Positions 51,589-60,700 of a stretch of 64,000 nucleotides of DNA are shown here, one piece after another (the stretch's first letter is position 1; every line of letters begins with the position of its first letter). Source of the DNA: Alloalcanivorax marinus (GTDB lineage Bacteria > Pseudomonadota > Gammaproteobacteria > Pseudomonadales > Alcanivoracaceae); contig NZ_JAEKJB010000011.1 of NCBI RefSeq assembly GCF_016785095.1, forward strand, positions 248,001 to 312,000, read 5' to 3'. The notes beneath the pieces were generated by a model. That model was given only the letters and a program-made list of their open reading frames with translations. It had not been told where the DNA came from and made no database searches. Both the position numbers and the translations under genes were made by a program.

Positions 51589-51663
51589 ATCGCGACTGAA
51601 GTCGCTCCTACGGCGGCAGTAAGTTGTAGGAGCGACCGGGCGGCGTTCCGCTTCAGTCGCGAT
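51589..51663. repeat. Paired REP-like palindrome (short/long)
   Basis: A short minus-strand unit (51589-51611, ATCGCGACTGAAGTCGCTCC) faces a long plus-strand unit (51626-51663, GTAGGAGCGACCGGGCGGCG). Same composite as at 23582, immediately after the rdgC stop. Confidence 0.85.
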
Positions 51664-51735
51664 ACCCGGCGCCGTCATGGCTACCTGCTCCAGGGCTGGC
51701 CCCAACCCGCCAAAAACGCTACAGTCCCGTCTAAA

Positions 51736-51752
51736 TGTTTACACTGTAAACA
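51736..51752. promoter_or_regulatory. Perfect operator dyad before the NTF2-like gene
   Basis: TGTTTACA-C-TGTAAACA, a perfect 17-base inverted repeat, 18 bases upstream of the ATG at 51771. TetR-type regulators bind sites of this form. No regulator gene is adjacent. Confidence 0.6.
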
Positions 51753-51770
51753 CTGAAACGGGAGCCTGAT

Positions 51771-52163
51771 ATGATCGAACAAACCATCCAACACTGGCAC
51801 CGCCTGGTGGAGAGCAAGGACGCCAATGAGCTGGACCGGCTGCTGGCCGATAACGTGGTGTTCCACTCGCCGGTGGTACACACGCCCCAGGAAGGCAAGG
51901 CGATCACCAAAATGTACCTCACCGCCGCCCTGCACACGCTCAATAACGAGCACTTTCGCTACGAGCGCGAAATCCTTCAGGGCGACAACGCCATGCTGGA
52001 ATTCACCACCAACCTGGACGGCATTCACCTTAACGGCGTGGACATCATTCACTGCGACGCCGAGGGTCGCATCGACGATTTCAAGGTCATGGTCCGCCCG
52101 CTGAAAGGGGTCAACAAGATCCACGAAATGATGGGCGCCATGTTGGAGCGGCTGAAAAAATAA
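51771..52163 (+). CDS. NTF2/SnoaL-like protein
   Basis: A 130-residue cone-fold protein of the nuclear transport factor 2-like superfamily (IQHWHRLVESKDANELDRLL; VVFHSPVVHTPQEGKAITKM; DIIHCDAEGRIDDFKVMVRP). Members include isomerases, hydrolases and binding proteins, and the active site is not conserved enough to predict a reaction. The ATG follows GGGAGCCTGAT. A tight operator lies in its promoter, implying ligand-induced expression. It converges with the alcohol dehydrogenase gene. Confidence 0.82.
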   Translation: MIEQTIQHWHRLVESKDANELDRLLADNVVFHSPVVHTPQEGKAITKMYLTAALHTLNNEHFRYEREILQGDNAMLEFTTNLDGIHLNGVDIIHCDAEGRIDDFKVMVRPLKGVNKIHEMMGAMLERLKK

Positions 52164-52184
52164 AGGGCTCGCCAAGGCGGACCC

Positions 52185-52213
52185 GATACAGGATGCATCC
52201 TGCACCCTGTATC
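52185..52213. terminator. Bidirectional hairpin between convergent genes
   Basis: GATACAGG (52185-52192) and CCTGTATC (52206-52213) are perfect inverses in the 65-base gap between the NTF2-like and alcohol dehydrogenase stops. There is no strong T-run, so termination is tentative. Confidence 0.4.
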
Positions 52214-52228
52214 GCGGCCGACAGGCCG

Positions 52229-53356
52229 CTAGTCGAAAACGATCACCTGCCGGATTGCCTCGCCCTTGGCGAGCCGCTCGAAGCCTTCGTTGATGTCCTC
52301 CAGCTTGAGCCGGTGGGTGAGCAGCTTGTCCACCGGCAGGCGGCCGGCCTGATACAGGGCGATGTACTCGGGAATATCCAGCGCCGGCACGTGGCCACCC
52401 AGGTAGGAACCCAGGAAGCGCCGTTCCTCGGCGACCATCTGAACCGGGCTTACCGCCAGCCGCGTGCTCGGGTGGGGCAGGCCGGCGGTGACCGTGCTGC
52501 CGCCCTTGCCGGTGGCGGCGAAGGCGAATTCCAGGGCCGGGCCCACGCCGGCGAATTCCGCGGCGATGTCCACGCCGCCGCCGCTGATGGCCTTCACCTG
52601 TTCCACGGCGTCTTCGTCGGCGGAGTTGACCACGTGGGTGGCGCCCAGGGATTTCGCCATGTCCAGTTTGTCCTGGGCGATGTCGGCGGCGATGATCTGG
52701 CGGGCGCCGCCGGCCACGGCGCCGAGCACCGCGGACAGGCCGACGCCACCCAGGCCCACCACCAGCACCGACTGGCCGGCGCGCAGGCCGGCGGTGTGCA
52801 CCACCGCGCCCACGCCGGTGAGCACCGCGCAGCCGAACACGGCGGCGATATCGAACGGCAGATCCTTGGGAATTTTCACCGCCGAGCGCCGTGAGGTGAC
52901 CGCGTGCTCGGCGAAGCCGGAGACACCCAGGTGATGGTTCACGGTGGTGTCGCCCTGGTGCAGCCGGCGGCCGCCGCCCAGCAGCACACCCTCGTTATTG
53001 GCCACCGCCCCCGGCGCGCACAGGGCGGCGCGGCCGCCCAGGCAGTAGTCACAGGTGCCGCAGCTGGGCACGAACGAAAACACCACATGATCACCCACTT
53101 CCAGGTCGGTGACCCCGGGGCCCACTTCAAGTACCTCCCCGGCGGCTTCGTGGCCCAGGGCCATGGGCAGCGGTCGGGGCCGGTTGCCGTCGATCACCGA
53201 CAGGTCCGAGTGGCACAGGCCGGCGGCGCGCACCCGCACCAGGATCTCGCCGTGTTCCGGAGCGTCCAGCTCCACCTCTTCGATCTTCAGCGGTTTGGAG
53301 CCGCCGTAGGGGCGCTCGGCGCCCATTTCGCGAAGTACTGCCGCGCGGGTCTTCAT
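52229..53356 (-). CDS. Zinc-dependent alcohol dehydrogenase
   Basis: A 375-residue medium-chain dehydrogenase. Catalytic zinc ligands are Cys in AAGLCHSDLSV and His in GHEAAGEVLEVG; the structural-zinc cysteines lie in SCGTCDYCLGGRAALC. GLGGVGLSAVLGAVAGG is the NAD-binding turn. It resembles class III/aryl or long-chain alcohol dehydrogenases used in hydrocarbon and alcohol breakdown. ATG 53356 overlaps the permease stop by 4 bases (ATGA), so the two are translated together. Confidence 0.92.
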   Translation of the reverse strand: MKTRAAVLREMGAERPYGGSKPLKIEEVELDAPEHGEILVRVRAAGLCHSDLSVIDGNRPRPLPMALGHEAAGEVLEVGPGVTDLEVGDHVVFSFVPSCGTCDYCLGGRAALCAPGAVANNEGVLLGGGRRLHQGDTTVNHHLGVSGFAEHAVTSRRSAVKIPKDLPFDIAAVFGCAVLTGVGAVVHTAGLRAGQSVLVVGLGGVGLSAVLGAVAGGARQIIAADIAQDKLDMAKSLGATHVVNSADEDAVEQVKAISGGGVDIAAEFAGVGPALEFAFAATGKGGSTVTAGLPHPSTRLAVSPVQMVAEERRFLGSYLGGHVPALDIPEYIALYQAGRLPVDKLLTHRLKLEDINEGFERLAKGEAIRQVIVFD

Positions 53357-54774
53357 GGGGATTCCTCTTGGTTGTCCCGGGAAGGGTTGTCCTGGGAAGG
53401 GTTGTCCGGGGGAAGGTCGTGTTTGCTGAAGGTGCGGTCGTTTTCGCCTTGGAAGAAGCGGCGACCGTAAATCAGGATGCACAGCGCCACGCCCACCGCG
53501 AACGCCCAGGTGGCGCCCTTGGTGGCGAGCACCGCGGCGATCACGCCGGCGATGCCCAGGTCACGCTGGCTGCGTGCTTCCAGCACGCCGATGCGGACGC
53601 TGACATAGCCCTGGATCAGCAGGGTCAGCGCCAGCGCCACGCCGAGAATCGGTTCCACCAGACTGACGATGGGCATCAGGATGAGGCCGGTGTTGGTGCC
53701 CCATCGGAACGAGCCGGCGCCGCCGAAGATTGAGTCCATCGCCTTGCGGCCTTCCTTGAAGCGCTCCACGATCACCACGTGCATGGCCGCCCACAGCGGG
53801 CCGCACATGGCCACGTCCGGGCCGATAATGCTCATGGTGGCGTTACGGCCGCCAAAGATCATGTGGGCGCGGTCCGGGTTGTAGTCCACCTTCTCGTCCC
53901 GGCGCGATTCGTCCGCCTCCTTGAGTAGCGCCTTGCCCTGCAGTACATCGCCGAACAGTACGATGTAGGCGGCCAGCATGGTCGGGATCGCCTGCAGGAA
54001 CATGGGCACCGACGGCAGGCCCAGGCCGAACACCGTGTACTCGTTCCACAGGGTCACGAAGTCCGGCTTGGAGAAACCCCACTCGATGGTGGGCCAGGGC
54101 GCTTCCGCGAACAGCGGCGCGATCACGATGGCCAGGACGATGATCGGGAAGATACCCAGCTTGCCGAAGTTGGCCCAGAAGGCGTTGCGTCGCTTCAGCC
54201 AGGCGAAGTGCCGCGAGAAGATCAGATAAAAGGCGATACCGATGGCGATGGAAATGGTCCACGGGAAGCTGTCGAAGCGGCCGCCCACCTTGAACACCGA
54301 TATCACCGCCGCGATGCCCGCGCCCATGATGATGCCGGCCTTGATCGCCGGCGGCACCAGGCCCACCACCTTGCGCGACAGGCCGGTGATGCCCAGGCCG
54401 ATGCAGAACAGCCCCAGCAACAACTGGAAGGCGATCAATGCGTGCACCCGCTCCGGGCCCTCCGGGAAGGTCTGGCAGTAGGCGATCAGCAACGGAATCG
54501 CCGGCGTGATCCAGCCCGGCACCACCGGGTCGCCGAGCAGGTGATGGGTGAGATAGAGCAGGCCGTTGAGCATCACCACCGCCAGCGCCGCCTCGAAGGG
54601 CATGCCCAGCAGTTCGGTCATCAACGGAATGGCGGCCAGATCGACGGCGCACATCAGCAGGCCCTGGAAATAATCGGGCCACTCAAAGCGGTAATGCAGG
54701 AAGGGGAGGCGGACCTTGAACGGACCCAGCGGCCAGTAGCGGGTCTCGCCGTCCGCGCGGCGATAGTCTCTCAT
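53353..54774 (-). CDS. NCS2/SLC23-like permease
   Basis: A 473-residue membrane protein with roughly 12-13 helices. LLGDPVVPGWITPAIPLLIA and VGLVPPAIKAGIIMGAGIAA resemble the uracil/xanthine/ascorbate permease fold; the family call is tentative. The C-terminal tail ends in a hydrophilic repeat (DNPSQDNPSRDN) encoded by three 15-base tandem repeats. It is the first gene of a two-gene unit with the alcohol dehydrogenase, so its substrate may be the alcohol or a product acid. Confidence 0.65.
   Translation of the reverse strand: MRDYRRADGETRYWPLGPFKVRLPFLHYRFEWPDYFQGLLMCAVDLAAIPLMTELLGMPFEAALAVVMLNGLLYLTHHLLGDPVVPGWITPAIPLLIAYCQTFPEGPERVHALIAFQLLLGLFCIGLGITGLSRKVVGLVPPAIKAGIIMGAGIAAVISVFKVGGRFDSFPWTISIAIGIAFYLIFSRHFAWLKRRNAFWANFGKLGIFPIIVLAIVIAPLFAEAPWPTIEWGFSKPDFVTLWNEYTVFGLGLPSVPMFLQAIPTMLAAYIVLFGDVLQGKALLKEADESRRDEKVDYNPDRAHMIFGGRNATMSIIGPDVAMCGPLWAAMHVVIVERFKEGRKAMDSIFGGAGSFRWGTNTGLILMPIVSLVEPILGVALALTLLIQGYVSVRIGVLEARSQRDLGIAGVIAAVLATKGATWAFAVGVALCILIYGRRFFQGENDRTFSKHDLPPDNPSQDNPSRDNQEESP
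53371..53415. repeat. Three 15-bp tandem repeats
   Basis: GTTGTCCCGGGAAGG, GTTGTCCTGGGAAGG and GTTGTCCGGGGGAAG follow each other directly at the 3' end of the permease gene. In frame they encode repeated Asp-Asn-Pro-Ser units. The copy number could vary without shifting the frame because the unit is 5 codons. Confidence 0.85.
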
Positions 54775-54847
54775 CTTGGTTCCCGAGCCAAAATAGTGTT
54801 TTGAAATACTGTAGAGCGACGGGGCTCCGGGTCAACCGCCAGGGCGC

Positions 54848-55609
54848 TCAGCCCGCCACGGTGGCGTACAGGTAACGGCCAATCATCGCCAGGCACATCA
54901 GCACGATCAGCGGTCGGATCAGCCGCTGGCCGCCGCGCAACACGGCGTGGGCGCCGAGCCAGGCGCCGGTGAGCTGGCCGAGAATCATGGTGCCACCCAC
55001 CAGCCACAACACCTTGCCGCCGATCACGAACAGCACCAGCGAGGCGATGTTGCTGGCGAAATTGAAGGCCTTGGCGTGGGCGGTGGCGGTGATCAGCTCG
55101 CGGCCGCGCAGGGCCACCTCCGCCAGGGAGAAGAAGGAGCCGGTGCCGGGGCCGAAAAAACCGTCGTAGAAGCCGATCGCCGGCACCACCGTGCGTTCGT
55201 AGAGGGCTGCGCCCAGACGCGGAGCCCGTTCCACCCGGCCCGCGCCGGGCGTGAGCAGGAAATACAGGGCGATGATCGCCAGCACCACCGGCACCAGAAT
55301 CTCCAGGGCATCGGTGTGCACCACCTGTACCAGCACCGTGCCGGCGGCGCTGCCCACCAGTGCCCAGAGAAACGGCCGGCGTACCGCCGCCGGCGAGAAC
55401 CGCCGCAAACGCAGCAAGGTGAAGGTGGCCATGCCGGAACCGAAGGTGCCCTGCAGCTTGTTGGTGGCCAGGGCCTGCACCGGCGGCAGTCCGGCCAACA
55501 GCAGGCCGGGCAGGGTGAGCAGCCCGCCGCCGCCGGCCAGGGTGTCGATGAAGCCGGCCAGCAGCGCCAGGCCGCCGAGCATGAACAGCGTTGTCAGTTC
55601 CAGTTCCAA
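54848..55609 (-). CDS. TSUP-family membrane permease (TauE/SafE, YfcA-like)
   Basis: A 253-residue, 8-helix permease of the sulfite exporter TauE/SafE family. LLAGFIDTLAGGGGLLTLPG and VPAIGFYDGFFGPGTGSFFS are its twin family signatures. Members move sulfur-containing or other organic anions. The start at 55609 is a TTG (MELELTTLF); the next ATG is nine codons in. Confidence 0.9.
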   Translation of the reverse strand: MELELTTLFMLGGLALLAGFIDTLAGGGGLLTLPGLLLAGLPPVQALATNKLQGTFGSGMATFTLLRLRRFSPAAVRRPFLWALVGSAAGTVLVQVVHTDALEILVPVVLAIIALYFLLTPGAGRVERAPRLGAALYERTVVPAIGFYDGFFGPGTGSFFSLAEVALRGRELITATAHAKAFNFASNIASLVLFVIGGKVLWLVGGTMILGQLTGAWLGAHAVLRGGQRLIRPLIVLMCLAMIGRYLYATVAG

Positions 55610-55769
55610 GCCCGTTCCCCGCCGTTGGTCGCGGCGCTCACTCTACTCCGGCGCCAGGGGGGGGTGGAAGAGCGCCGCTGGCCGTTAAAGACTGTAAATC
55701 CGTGAAGTGTCCGGGGCGCGGTCGGGGCCCGTATGCGGTCAAATAGGAGGGAAACATCAAGGAGGACCC

Positions 55770-56417
55770 ATGCGTTACTGCACCGTCTTGCTCGCGGCGC
55801 TGGTCGCTCTGAGCGGTTGTGACTCGTCGCCCCTGGGCAAGGCTGCCCCGGGTAATAGCGGCGCGCGTAGCACCGCCGTAGCGTCCGGCGCGCCCCAGGC
55901 TCGATATGAGAATCTGGATTATGGCATCGCGCTGAGCTACCCGAAGGAAGAGGCGGAGCGCAGCAAGGACCGCGATGATTACTTCGACGAGGGAGGCTGG
56001 CGGCTGGGCGCGGGCCCGGACGCTCCGGGCGCGGCCTTATTGGTATTGCGGCTGAAGGGCTCGGATGAAATCCGCGCTGGCGAGTTGCGCCTGGGCGCCA
56101 GCCGCGACGAGGCGGCCCTGGCCACCTGCACCGAGCCCGATCCTTGGGCGCGGCGTGGCAGCGTCGGCGAGGCCCACTTGGATGGCGTTATCTTCACCAC
56201 CTTCCAGGGCGGTGATGCCGCCATGAACCACTATCGCAAGGTGCACGCCTACCGGGCCGTGCACCGTGGCGTGTGCTACGCCATCGATCTGGTGGTGCAG
56301 GGCAGCAACGGCCAGGTGTATGACCCGCCCCGGGAGGCGCCGTTCAGCGAAACCCGCGCGTTCGGTGATCTGCAGGCCCTGGTGGACGGCACGCGCTTCA
56401 TCGAGCGGGCTCCTTGA
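55770..56417 (+). CDS. Lipoprotein of unknown function
   Basis: A 215-residue predicted lipoprotein. The signal peptide ends in the lipobox LVALSGC with acylated Cys at residue 17. The rest is soluble, with two cysteines in the mature part (ATCTEPDPWA and RGVCYAID), and the YGIALSYPKE segment resembles PsbP/DUF1795-like domains, tentatively. The ATG follows CAAGGAGGACCC. The last 20 bases overlap the 3' end of the convergent efflux pump gene. Confidence 0.75.
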   Translation: MRYCTVLLAALVALSGCDSSPLGKAAPGNSGARSTAVASGAPQARYENLDYGIALSYPKEEAERSKDRDDYFDEGGWRLGAGPDAPGAALLVLRLKGSDEIRAGELRLGASRDEAALATCTEPDPWARRGSVGEAHLDGVIFTTFQGGDAAMNHYRKVHAYRAVHRGVCYAIDLVVQGSNGQVYDPPREAPFSETRAFGDLQALVDGTRFIERAP

Positions 56418-59400
56418 CCCGGAACCAGGCCGCGTACAGCGCCGGCAGGAACAGCAACGTCAACGCCGTGGCCACGATCAGCCCGCCCATGATCGCCACC
56501 GCCATGGGCCCGAAGAAGTCGCTGCGCGACAGCGGAATCATCGCCAGCACCGCGGTCAGGGCGGTGAGAGCGATGGGGCGGAAGCGGCGTACCGTGGAAT
56601 CGATGATCGCATCCCACTGGCTATGTCCCTGTTCGATGTCCTGCTCGATCTGGTCCACCAGGATCACCGAGTTGCGCATGATCATGCCGGCCAGGGCGAT
56701 GGTACCGAGCATCGCCACGAAGCCGAACGGCTCGCCGAACAGCAGCAGGAACACGGTCACCCCGATCAGCCCCAGGGGCGCGGTGAGGAACACCATGGTG
56801 GCCAGCGAGAAGCTGCGCAGCTGCAGCATCAGCAGCGTTACCACCACCAGGATGAACAGCGGCATGCCGGCATTCACCGAGGCCTGGCCCCGGGCGGATT
56901 CCTCCACCGTGCCGCCGACTTCCAGCAGATAGCCCGGCGGCAGGTTGTCGCGGATACCGGCCAGGTCCGGCCAGATCCGCTGCACCAGGGTGGCGGGCTG
57001 CTCGTCGCCGTAGATGTCGGCGCGCACGGTGATGGTGGGCAGCCTGTTACGGTGCCAGATCACCCCTTCCTCGAAGCCGTATTCCAGGGTCGCCACCTGA
57101 TTGAGCGGCACGCTGCGGCCGGATTCGGTCTGCACCGCCAGGTTGCCGAGCTGGCCCAGCGCATGGCGCTCGCGGCGGTCGCCGCGCACTTCCACGTCGA
57201 TCAGCTCGTTGTCTTCCCGGTACTGGCTCACCACCACGCCGGACAGGGAGCTCTGCAGGGCCCGGGACAGGTCGGCGCTGTTCACGCCCAGCGCCCGGGC
57301 GCGGGCCTGGTCGATGTTCAGGCGAACCACCTTGCTGGGTTCCTCCCAGTCCAGGTGCACATTGGTGACCTCCGGATTCCCGCGCACCTTGGCGGCCACC
57401 GAGCGGGCGATGGCGCGCACCTCGGGAATGTGCTCGCCGGACACCCGGAACTGGATCGGGTAGCCCACCGGCGGGCCGTTCTCCAGCCGCGATACCCGGC
57501 TGCGCAGGGTCGGGAATTGATCGTGCAGGGCGTCGATCAGCCAGGCGCGTACTTCCTCGCGCTCCTGGATATCGCGGGTCAGCACCACGAACTGGGCGAA
57601 GCTGGCCGCTGGCAGTTGCTGGTCCAGTGGCAGGTAGAAGCGCGGTGACCCGGAGCCGATGTAGGCCACGTAATTCTCGATCTTGTCGTTACCGGCGATC
57701 ATCTTCTCCAGACGTCGGGCCTGCTCCTCGGTGGCCGCCAGAGAGGCGCCCTCGTGGAGCTTCAGGTCCACCATCAGCTCCAGCCGCGCCGAAGGCGGGA
57801 AGAACTGCTGCGGTACCAGCCGGAACAACGCCACCGCGCCGAGGAAGATCAGCACCGTGGAAACGATCACCGTCTTGCGGTACCGCACGCACCACAGCAC
57901 CAGCCGCCGGAAGCGCTGATAGAAAGGTTTCTGGTAAGGGTCATGCACCTGGCCGCTGTCGTCGCGGCGTGCCAGGTTGGGCAGCAGCTTGTCGCCCAGG
58001 TAGGGCACGAACACCACCGCCGTGATCCAGGACACCAGCAACGACAGGGTCACCACCTGGAAGATCGAGCGGGTGTACTCGCCGGTGCCGGACTGCGCCG
58101 TGGCGATGGGCAGAAAGCCGGCGGCGGTGATCAGGGTACCGGTGAGCATCGGGAAGGCGGTACTGGTCCAGGCGAAGCCCGCCGCCTTGATGCGGCTGAG
58201 CCCCTGTTCCATTTTGATCGCCATCATCTCCACGGCGATGATGGCGTCGTCCACCATCAGGCCCAGGGCCAGCACCAGGGCGCCCAGGGAAATCTTGTGC
58301 AGGCCGATGTCGAAGTAATTCATCAGCGCGAAGGTCATCGCCAGCACCAGCGGAATCGACAGTGCCACCACCAGGCCGGTGCGCGCGCCCAGGGAGAAGA
58401 AGCTCACCAGCAGCACGATCACCAGCGCCTCGATCAGCACCTGCACGAACTCGCCCACGCCGTGTTCCACCGCCGCCGGCTGGTCGGACACCTTGCGCAG
58501 CTCCAGGCCGGCGGGCAGGGTTTCCTGCAGCCGCTTGAACTCCCCGTCCAGGTGCTCGCCCAGGGCGAGGATGTCGCCGCCTTCCTTCATGGACACGGCG
58601 ATGCCGATGGCGTCCTCGCCCATGAAGCGCATGCGCGGCTGGGGCGGGTCGCTAAAGCCCCGGTAGACGTCGGCGATGTCGCCCAGGCGCAGGGTGCGGC
58701 CCTCGGCGCGGATCGGGAAGCGGCGGATTTCATCCACGGATTCGAACTGGCCGCTCACCCGCAGCCGCACCCGGTCGCTGGGGGTCTCGAAGAAGCCCGC
58801 CTCGGCCACCGTGTTCTGGGATTGCAGCGCCTGCTGCACCGCGCCCATGGGAATGCCCAGGGAGGCCAGCTTGGTGTTGGAGATTTCCACCCACACCTTT
58901 TCGTCCTGCAGGCCCACCAGCTCCACCTTGCCCACGTCTTCCACGCGCTGCAGAGCCAGTTGGATACGGTCGGCGTAGTCCTTCATCAGGGCATAGTCGA
59001 AGCCCGGACCGGTGAGAGCGTAGATGTTGCCGAAGGTGGTGCCGAACTCGTCATTGAAGAACGGCCCCTGAATGCCCTGGGGCAGGGTATGGCGGATGTC
59101 GCCCACCTTTTTGCGCACCTGGTACCAGAGGTCGGGAATGTCCCGGGAGTGCATGTCGTCGCGGGCCATGAACAGCACCTGGGACTGGCCCGGCCGGGAA
59201 AACGAGGTAATGCGGTCGTAATCCCCGGTTTCCATCAGCTTCTTCTCGATGCGTTCGGTGACCTGCCGCGATACTTCCTTGGCGCTGGCCCCGGGCCAGA
59301 CCGTGTTCACCACCATCACCTTGAAGGTGAAGGGCGGGTCCTCGCTTTGTCCGAGCTGGGAATAGGACAGGACGCCCAGGGCACCCAGCACGATCATGGC

Positions 59401-59454
59401 GTACAGCACCAGGGTGCGGTTGCGCAGTGCCCATTCGGAAAGGTTGAAGCGCAT
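56398..59454 (-). CDS. RND efflux pump inner-membrane transporter
   Basis: A 1018-residue resistance-nodulation-division pump with 12 helices and two large periplasmic loops. VLALGLMVDDAIIAVEMMAI (helix 4, paired Asp for proton transfer), MLTGTLITAAGFLPI and FGFVAMLGTIALAGMIMRNS are typical of the HAE-1/TriC-MexK group. It should expel hydrophobic drugs or solvents with the fusion protein encoded 3 bases upstream. No outer-membrane channel gene is adjacent, so it probably borrows a TolC/OprM-type protein. Confidence 0.95.
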   Translation of the reverse strand: MRFNLSEWALRNRTLVLYAMIVLGALGVLSYSQLGQSEDPPFTFKVMVVNTVWPGASAKEVSRQVTERIEKKLMETGDYDRITSFSRPGQSQVLFMARDDMHSRDIPDLWYQVRKKVGDIRHTLPQGIQGPFFNDEFGTTFGNIYALTGPGFDYALMKDYADRIQLALQRVEDVGKVELVGLQDEKVWVEISNTKLASLGIPMGAVQQALQSQNTVAEAGFFETPSDRVRLRVSGQFESVDEIRRFPIRAEGRTLRLGDIADVYRGFSDPPQPRMRFMGEDAIGIAVSMKEGGDILALGEHLDGEFKRLQETLPAGLELRKVSDQPAAVEHGVGEFVQVLIEALVIVLLVSFFSLGARTGLVVALSIPLVLAMTFALMNYFDIGLHKISLGALVLALGLMVDDAIIAVEMMAIKMEQGLSRIKAAGFAWTSTAFPMLTGTLITAAGFLPIATAQSGTGEYTRSIFQVVTLSLLVSWITAVVFVPYLGDKLLPNLARRDDSGQVHDPYQKPFYQRFRRLVLWCVRYRKTVIVSTVLIFLGAVALFRLVPQQFFPPSARLELMVDLKLHEGASLAATEEQARRLEKMIAGNDKIENYVAYIGSGSPRFYLPLDQQLPAASFAQFVVLTRDIQEREEVRAWLIDALHDQFPTLRSRVSRLENGPPVGYPIQFRVSGEHIPEVRAIARSVAAKVRGNPEVTNVHLDWEEPSKVVRLNIDQARARALGVNSADLSRALQSSLSGVVVSQYREDNELIDVEVRGDRRERHALGQLGNLAVQTESGRSVPLNQVATLEYGFEEGVIWHRNRLPTITVRADIYGDEQPATLVQRIWPDLAGIRDNLPPGYLLEVGGTVEESARGQASVNAGMPLFILVVVTLLMLQLRSFSLATMVFLTAPLGLIGVTVFLLLFGEPFGFVAMLGTIALAGMIMRNSVILVDQIEQDIEQGHSQWDAIIDSTVRRFRPIALTALTAVLAMIPLSRSDFFGPMAVAIMGGLIVATALTLLFLPALYAAWFRVKEPAR

Positions 59455-59457
59455 GGC

Positions 59458-60564
59458 TTACTCCCCGTCCGTGCCGTTCAGATGCAGCGGCCGGTTTTGC
59501 CGGTCCACCGGCTGCACCGTCTGCCCCTCGCGCAGCACCTGAGTGCCGGCGGCCACCACCCAGGCGTCCATGGCCAGGCCGGCCAGCACCGGCACCCGCT
59601 CGGCGTGGTAGGCGCCGGTTTGCACCGGGGTTTTGGTCAGGGTCAGGTCGTCCGGGTTCACCACCCACACATAGGCGTCGCCGTCGTCGGCGGTGACCGC
59701 CGACAGCGGCAGGCTGAGCGCCTCGCCGTTACCGCCGTGCACCAGCACGCGGGCGCTCTGGCCCAGATCGGCGCCGACTTCGTCGTTGTCGAAGGCGACC
59801 CTTGCCTCGAAGGTGCGCGACGCCGGGTCCGCCGACGGCGCCAGCTCACGAATATGGCCTGGGAAGGTGTCGCCGGGTCGGGACCACAGTTCGATGGCCA
59901 CCTCGTCGCCCACCTGGAAACGGTCGATGTCCTGTTCCGGCAGGTCGATGCGCACCTCCCGGTCGCCGTCCACCGCCAGCACGAACACGGTCTGGCCAGC
60001 GGCCACCACCTGGCCGGCCTCCGCCAGCCGTCGGGCGATGACGCCGTTATCCGGGGCTTCAAGGACCGCGTAGCCGGCCTGGTTACGGGCCACGTCCATC
60101 TGCGCCCGGGCCTGTTTGAGCTGGGCTTCGGCGGCCTGGAAGCGGCTTTCCACGCTGTCGAACTGGGAGCGGCTCACCACGCCGCGCTCCACCAGCGGCC
60201 GGTAGCGTTCCAGCTCGCTGGCGGCCAGCCGGTGGTCGGCGCGGGCGGAGGCCAGCCGGGCGCGGGCGGCATCCAGCTCCAGGCCCACGTCCTCGGCGTT
60301 CAGCTCCGCCAGGGGCTGGCCCTGCTCGACCCGGTCCCCCACGGTCACCAGCCGCCGGCTGATCTTGCCGCCGATGCGGAACGCCAGCTCCGGCTCAAAG
60401 CGGGCGCGCACCTCACCGGGAAAAATATCCATCAGGGTGTCGGCGCCTTCCGGCTGCACCACCAGGGCCGGGCGTGGCTTCACCTCGCCCTGGGGCTCCG
60501 CCGGGGAGCAGGCGGCCAGCGTCAAGGCCAGCGGCGTCAAGGCAAGCAAGAGAGGACGGAACAT
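59458..60564 (-). CDS. RND efflux periplasmic adaptor lipoprotein
   Basis: A 368-residue membrane fusion protein. Lipobox LTLAAC gives a lipidated N-terminus. FRIGGKISRRLVTVGDRVEQ is the lipoyl half-motif, followed by an alpha-hairpin (about 90-165) and second lipoyl half (YAVLEAPDNGVIARRLAEAG), then beta-barrel. It links the inner-membrane pump to an outer-membrane channel. It is the first gene of the operon, divergent from a TetR repressor gene. Confidence 0.94.
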   Translation of the reverse strand: MFRPLLLALTPLALTLAACSPAEPQGEVKPRPALVVQPEGADTLMDIFPGEVRARFEPELAFRIGGKISRRLVTVGDRVEQGQPLAELNAEDVGLELDAARARLASARADHRLAASELERYRPLVERGVVSRSQFDSVESRFQAAEAQLKQARAQMDVARNQAGYAVLEAPDNGVIARRLAEAGQVVAAGQTVFVLAVDGDREVRIDLPEQDIDRFQVGDEVAIELWSRPGDTFPGHIRELAPSADPASRTFEARVAFDNDEVGADLGQSARVLVHGGNGEALSLPLSAVTADDGDAYVWVVNPDDLTLTKTPVQTGAYHAERVPVLAGLAMDAWVVAAGTQVLREGQTVQPVDRQNRPLHLNGTDGE

Positions 60565-60631
60565 GGCGTGGACCCTCGGAGCGTTATTGTGGAATCACGT
60601 AAAAAAAGCGTCGGTTAGCGCATCGGCAATG

Positions 60632-60649
60632 CTATACTCGCCGGTATAG
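60632..60649. promoter_or_regulatory. Operator dyad between the RND operon and TetR
   Basis: CTATAC-TCGCCG-GTATAG, perfect 6-base arms in the 136-base divergent promoter region of the efflux and TetR genes. The adjacent TetR probably binds here. Confidence 0.5.
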
Positions 60650-60665
60650 TAATTTTATTGAACTT

Positions 60666-60676
60666 ACTGGTCCAGT
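60666..60676. promoter_or_regulatory. Second dyad upstream of the TetR gene
   Basis: ACTGG-T-CCAGT, a perfect 11-base palindrome 24 bases before the TetR start. It is an alternative or additional TetR operator (autoregulation). Confidence 0.45.
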
Positions 60677-60700
60677 ATTTGGAAGGCCATTTGGAGCGAC

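Noticed and set aside
53371..53415. CRISPR-like array
   Set aside because: The three 15-base units are directly contiguous, with no spacers, and lie in frame inside a coding sequence.
57754..60618. 954-codon open frame antisense to the RND pump and adaptor
   Set aside because: It spans two well-recognised genes on the other strand, has low-complexity His/Gln/Gly composition and no domain, as expected for GC-driven open frames.
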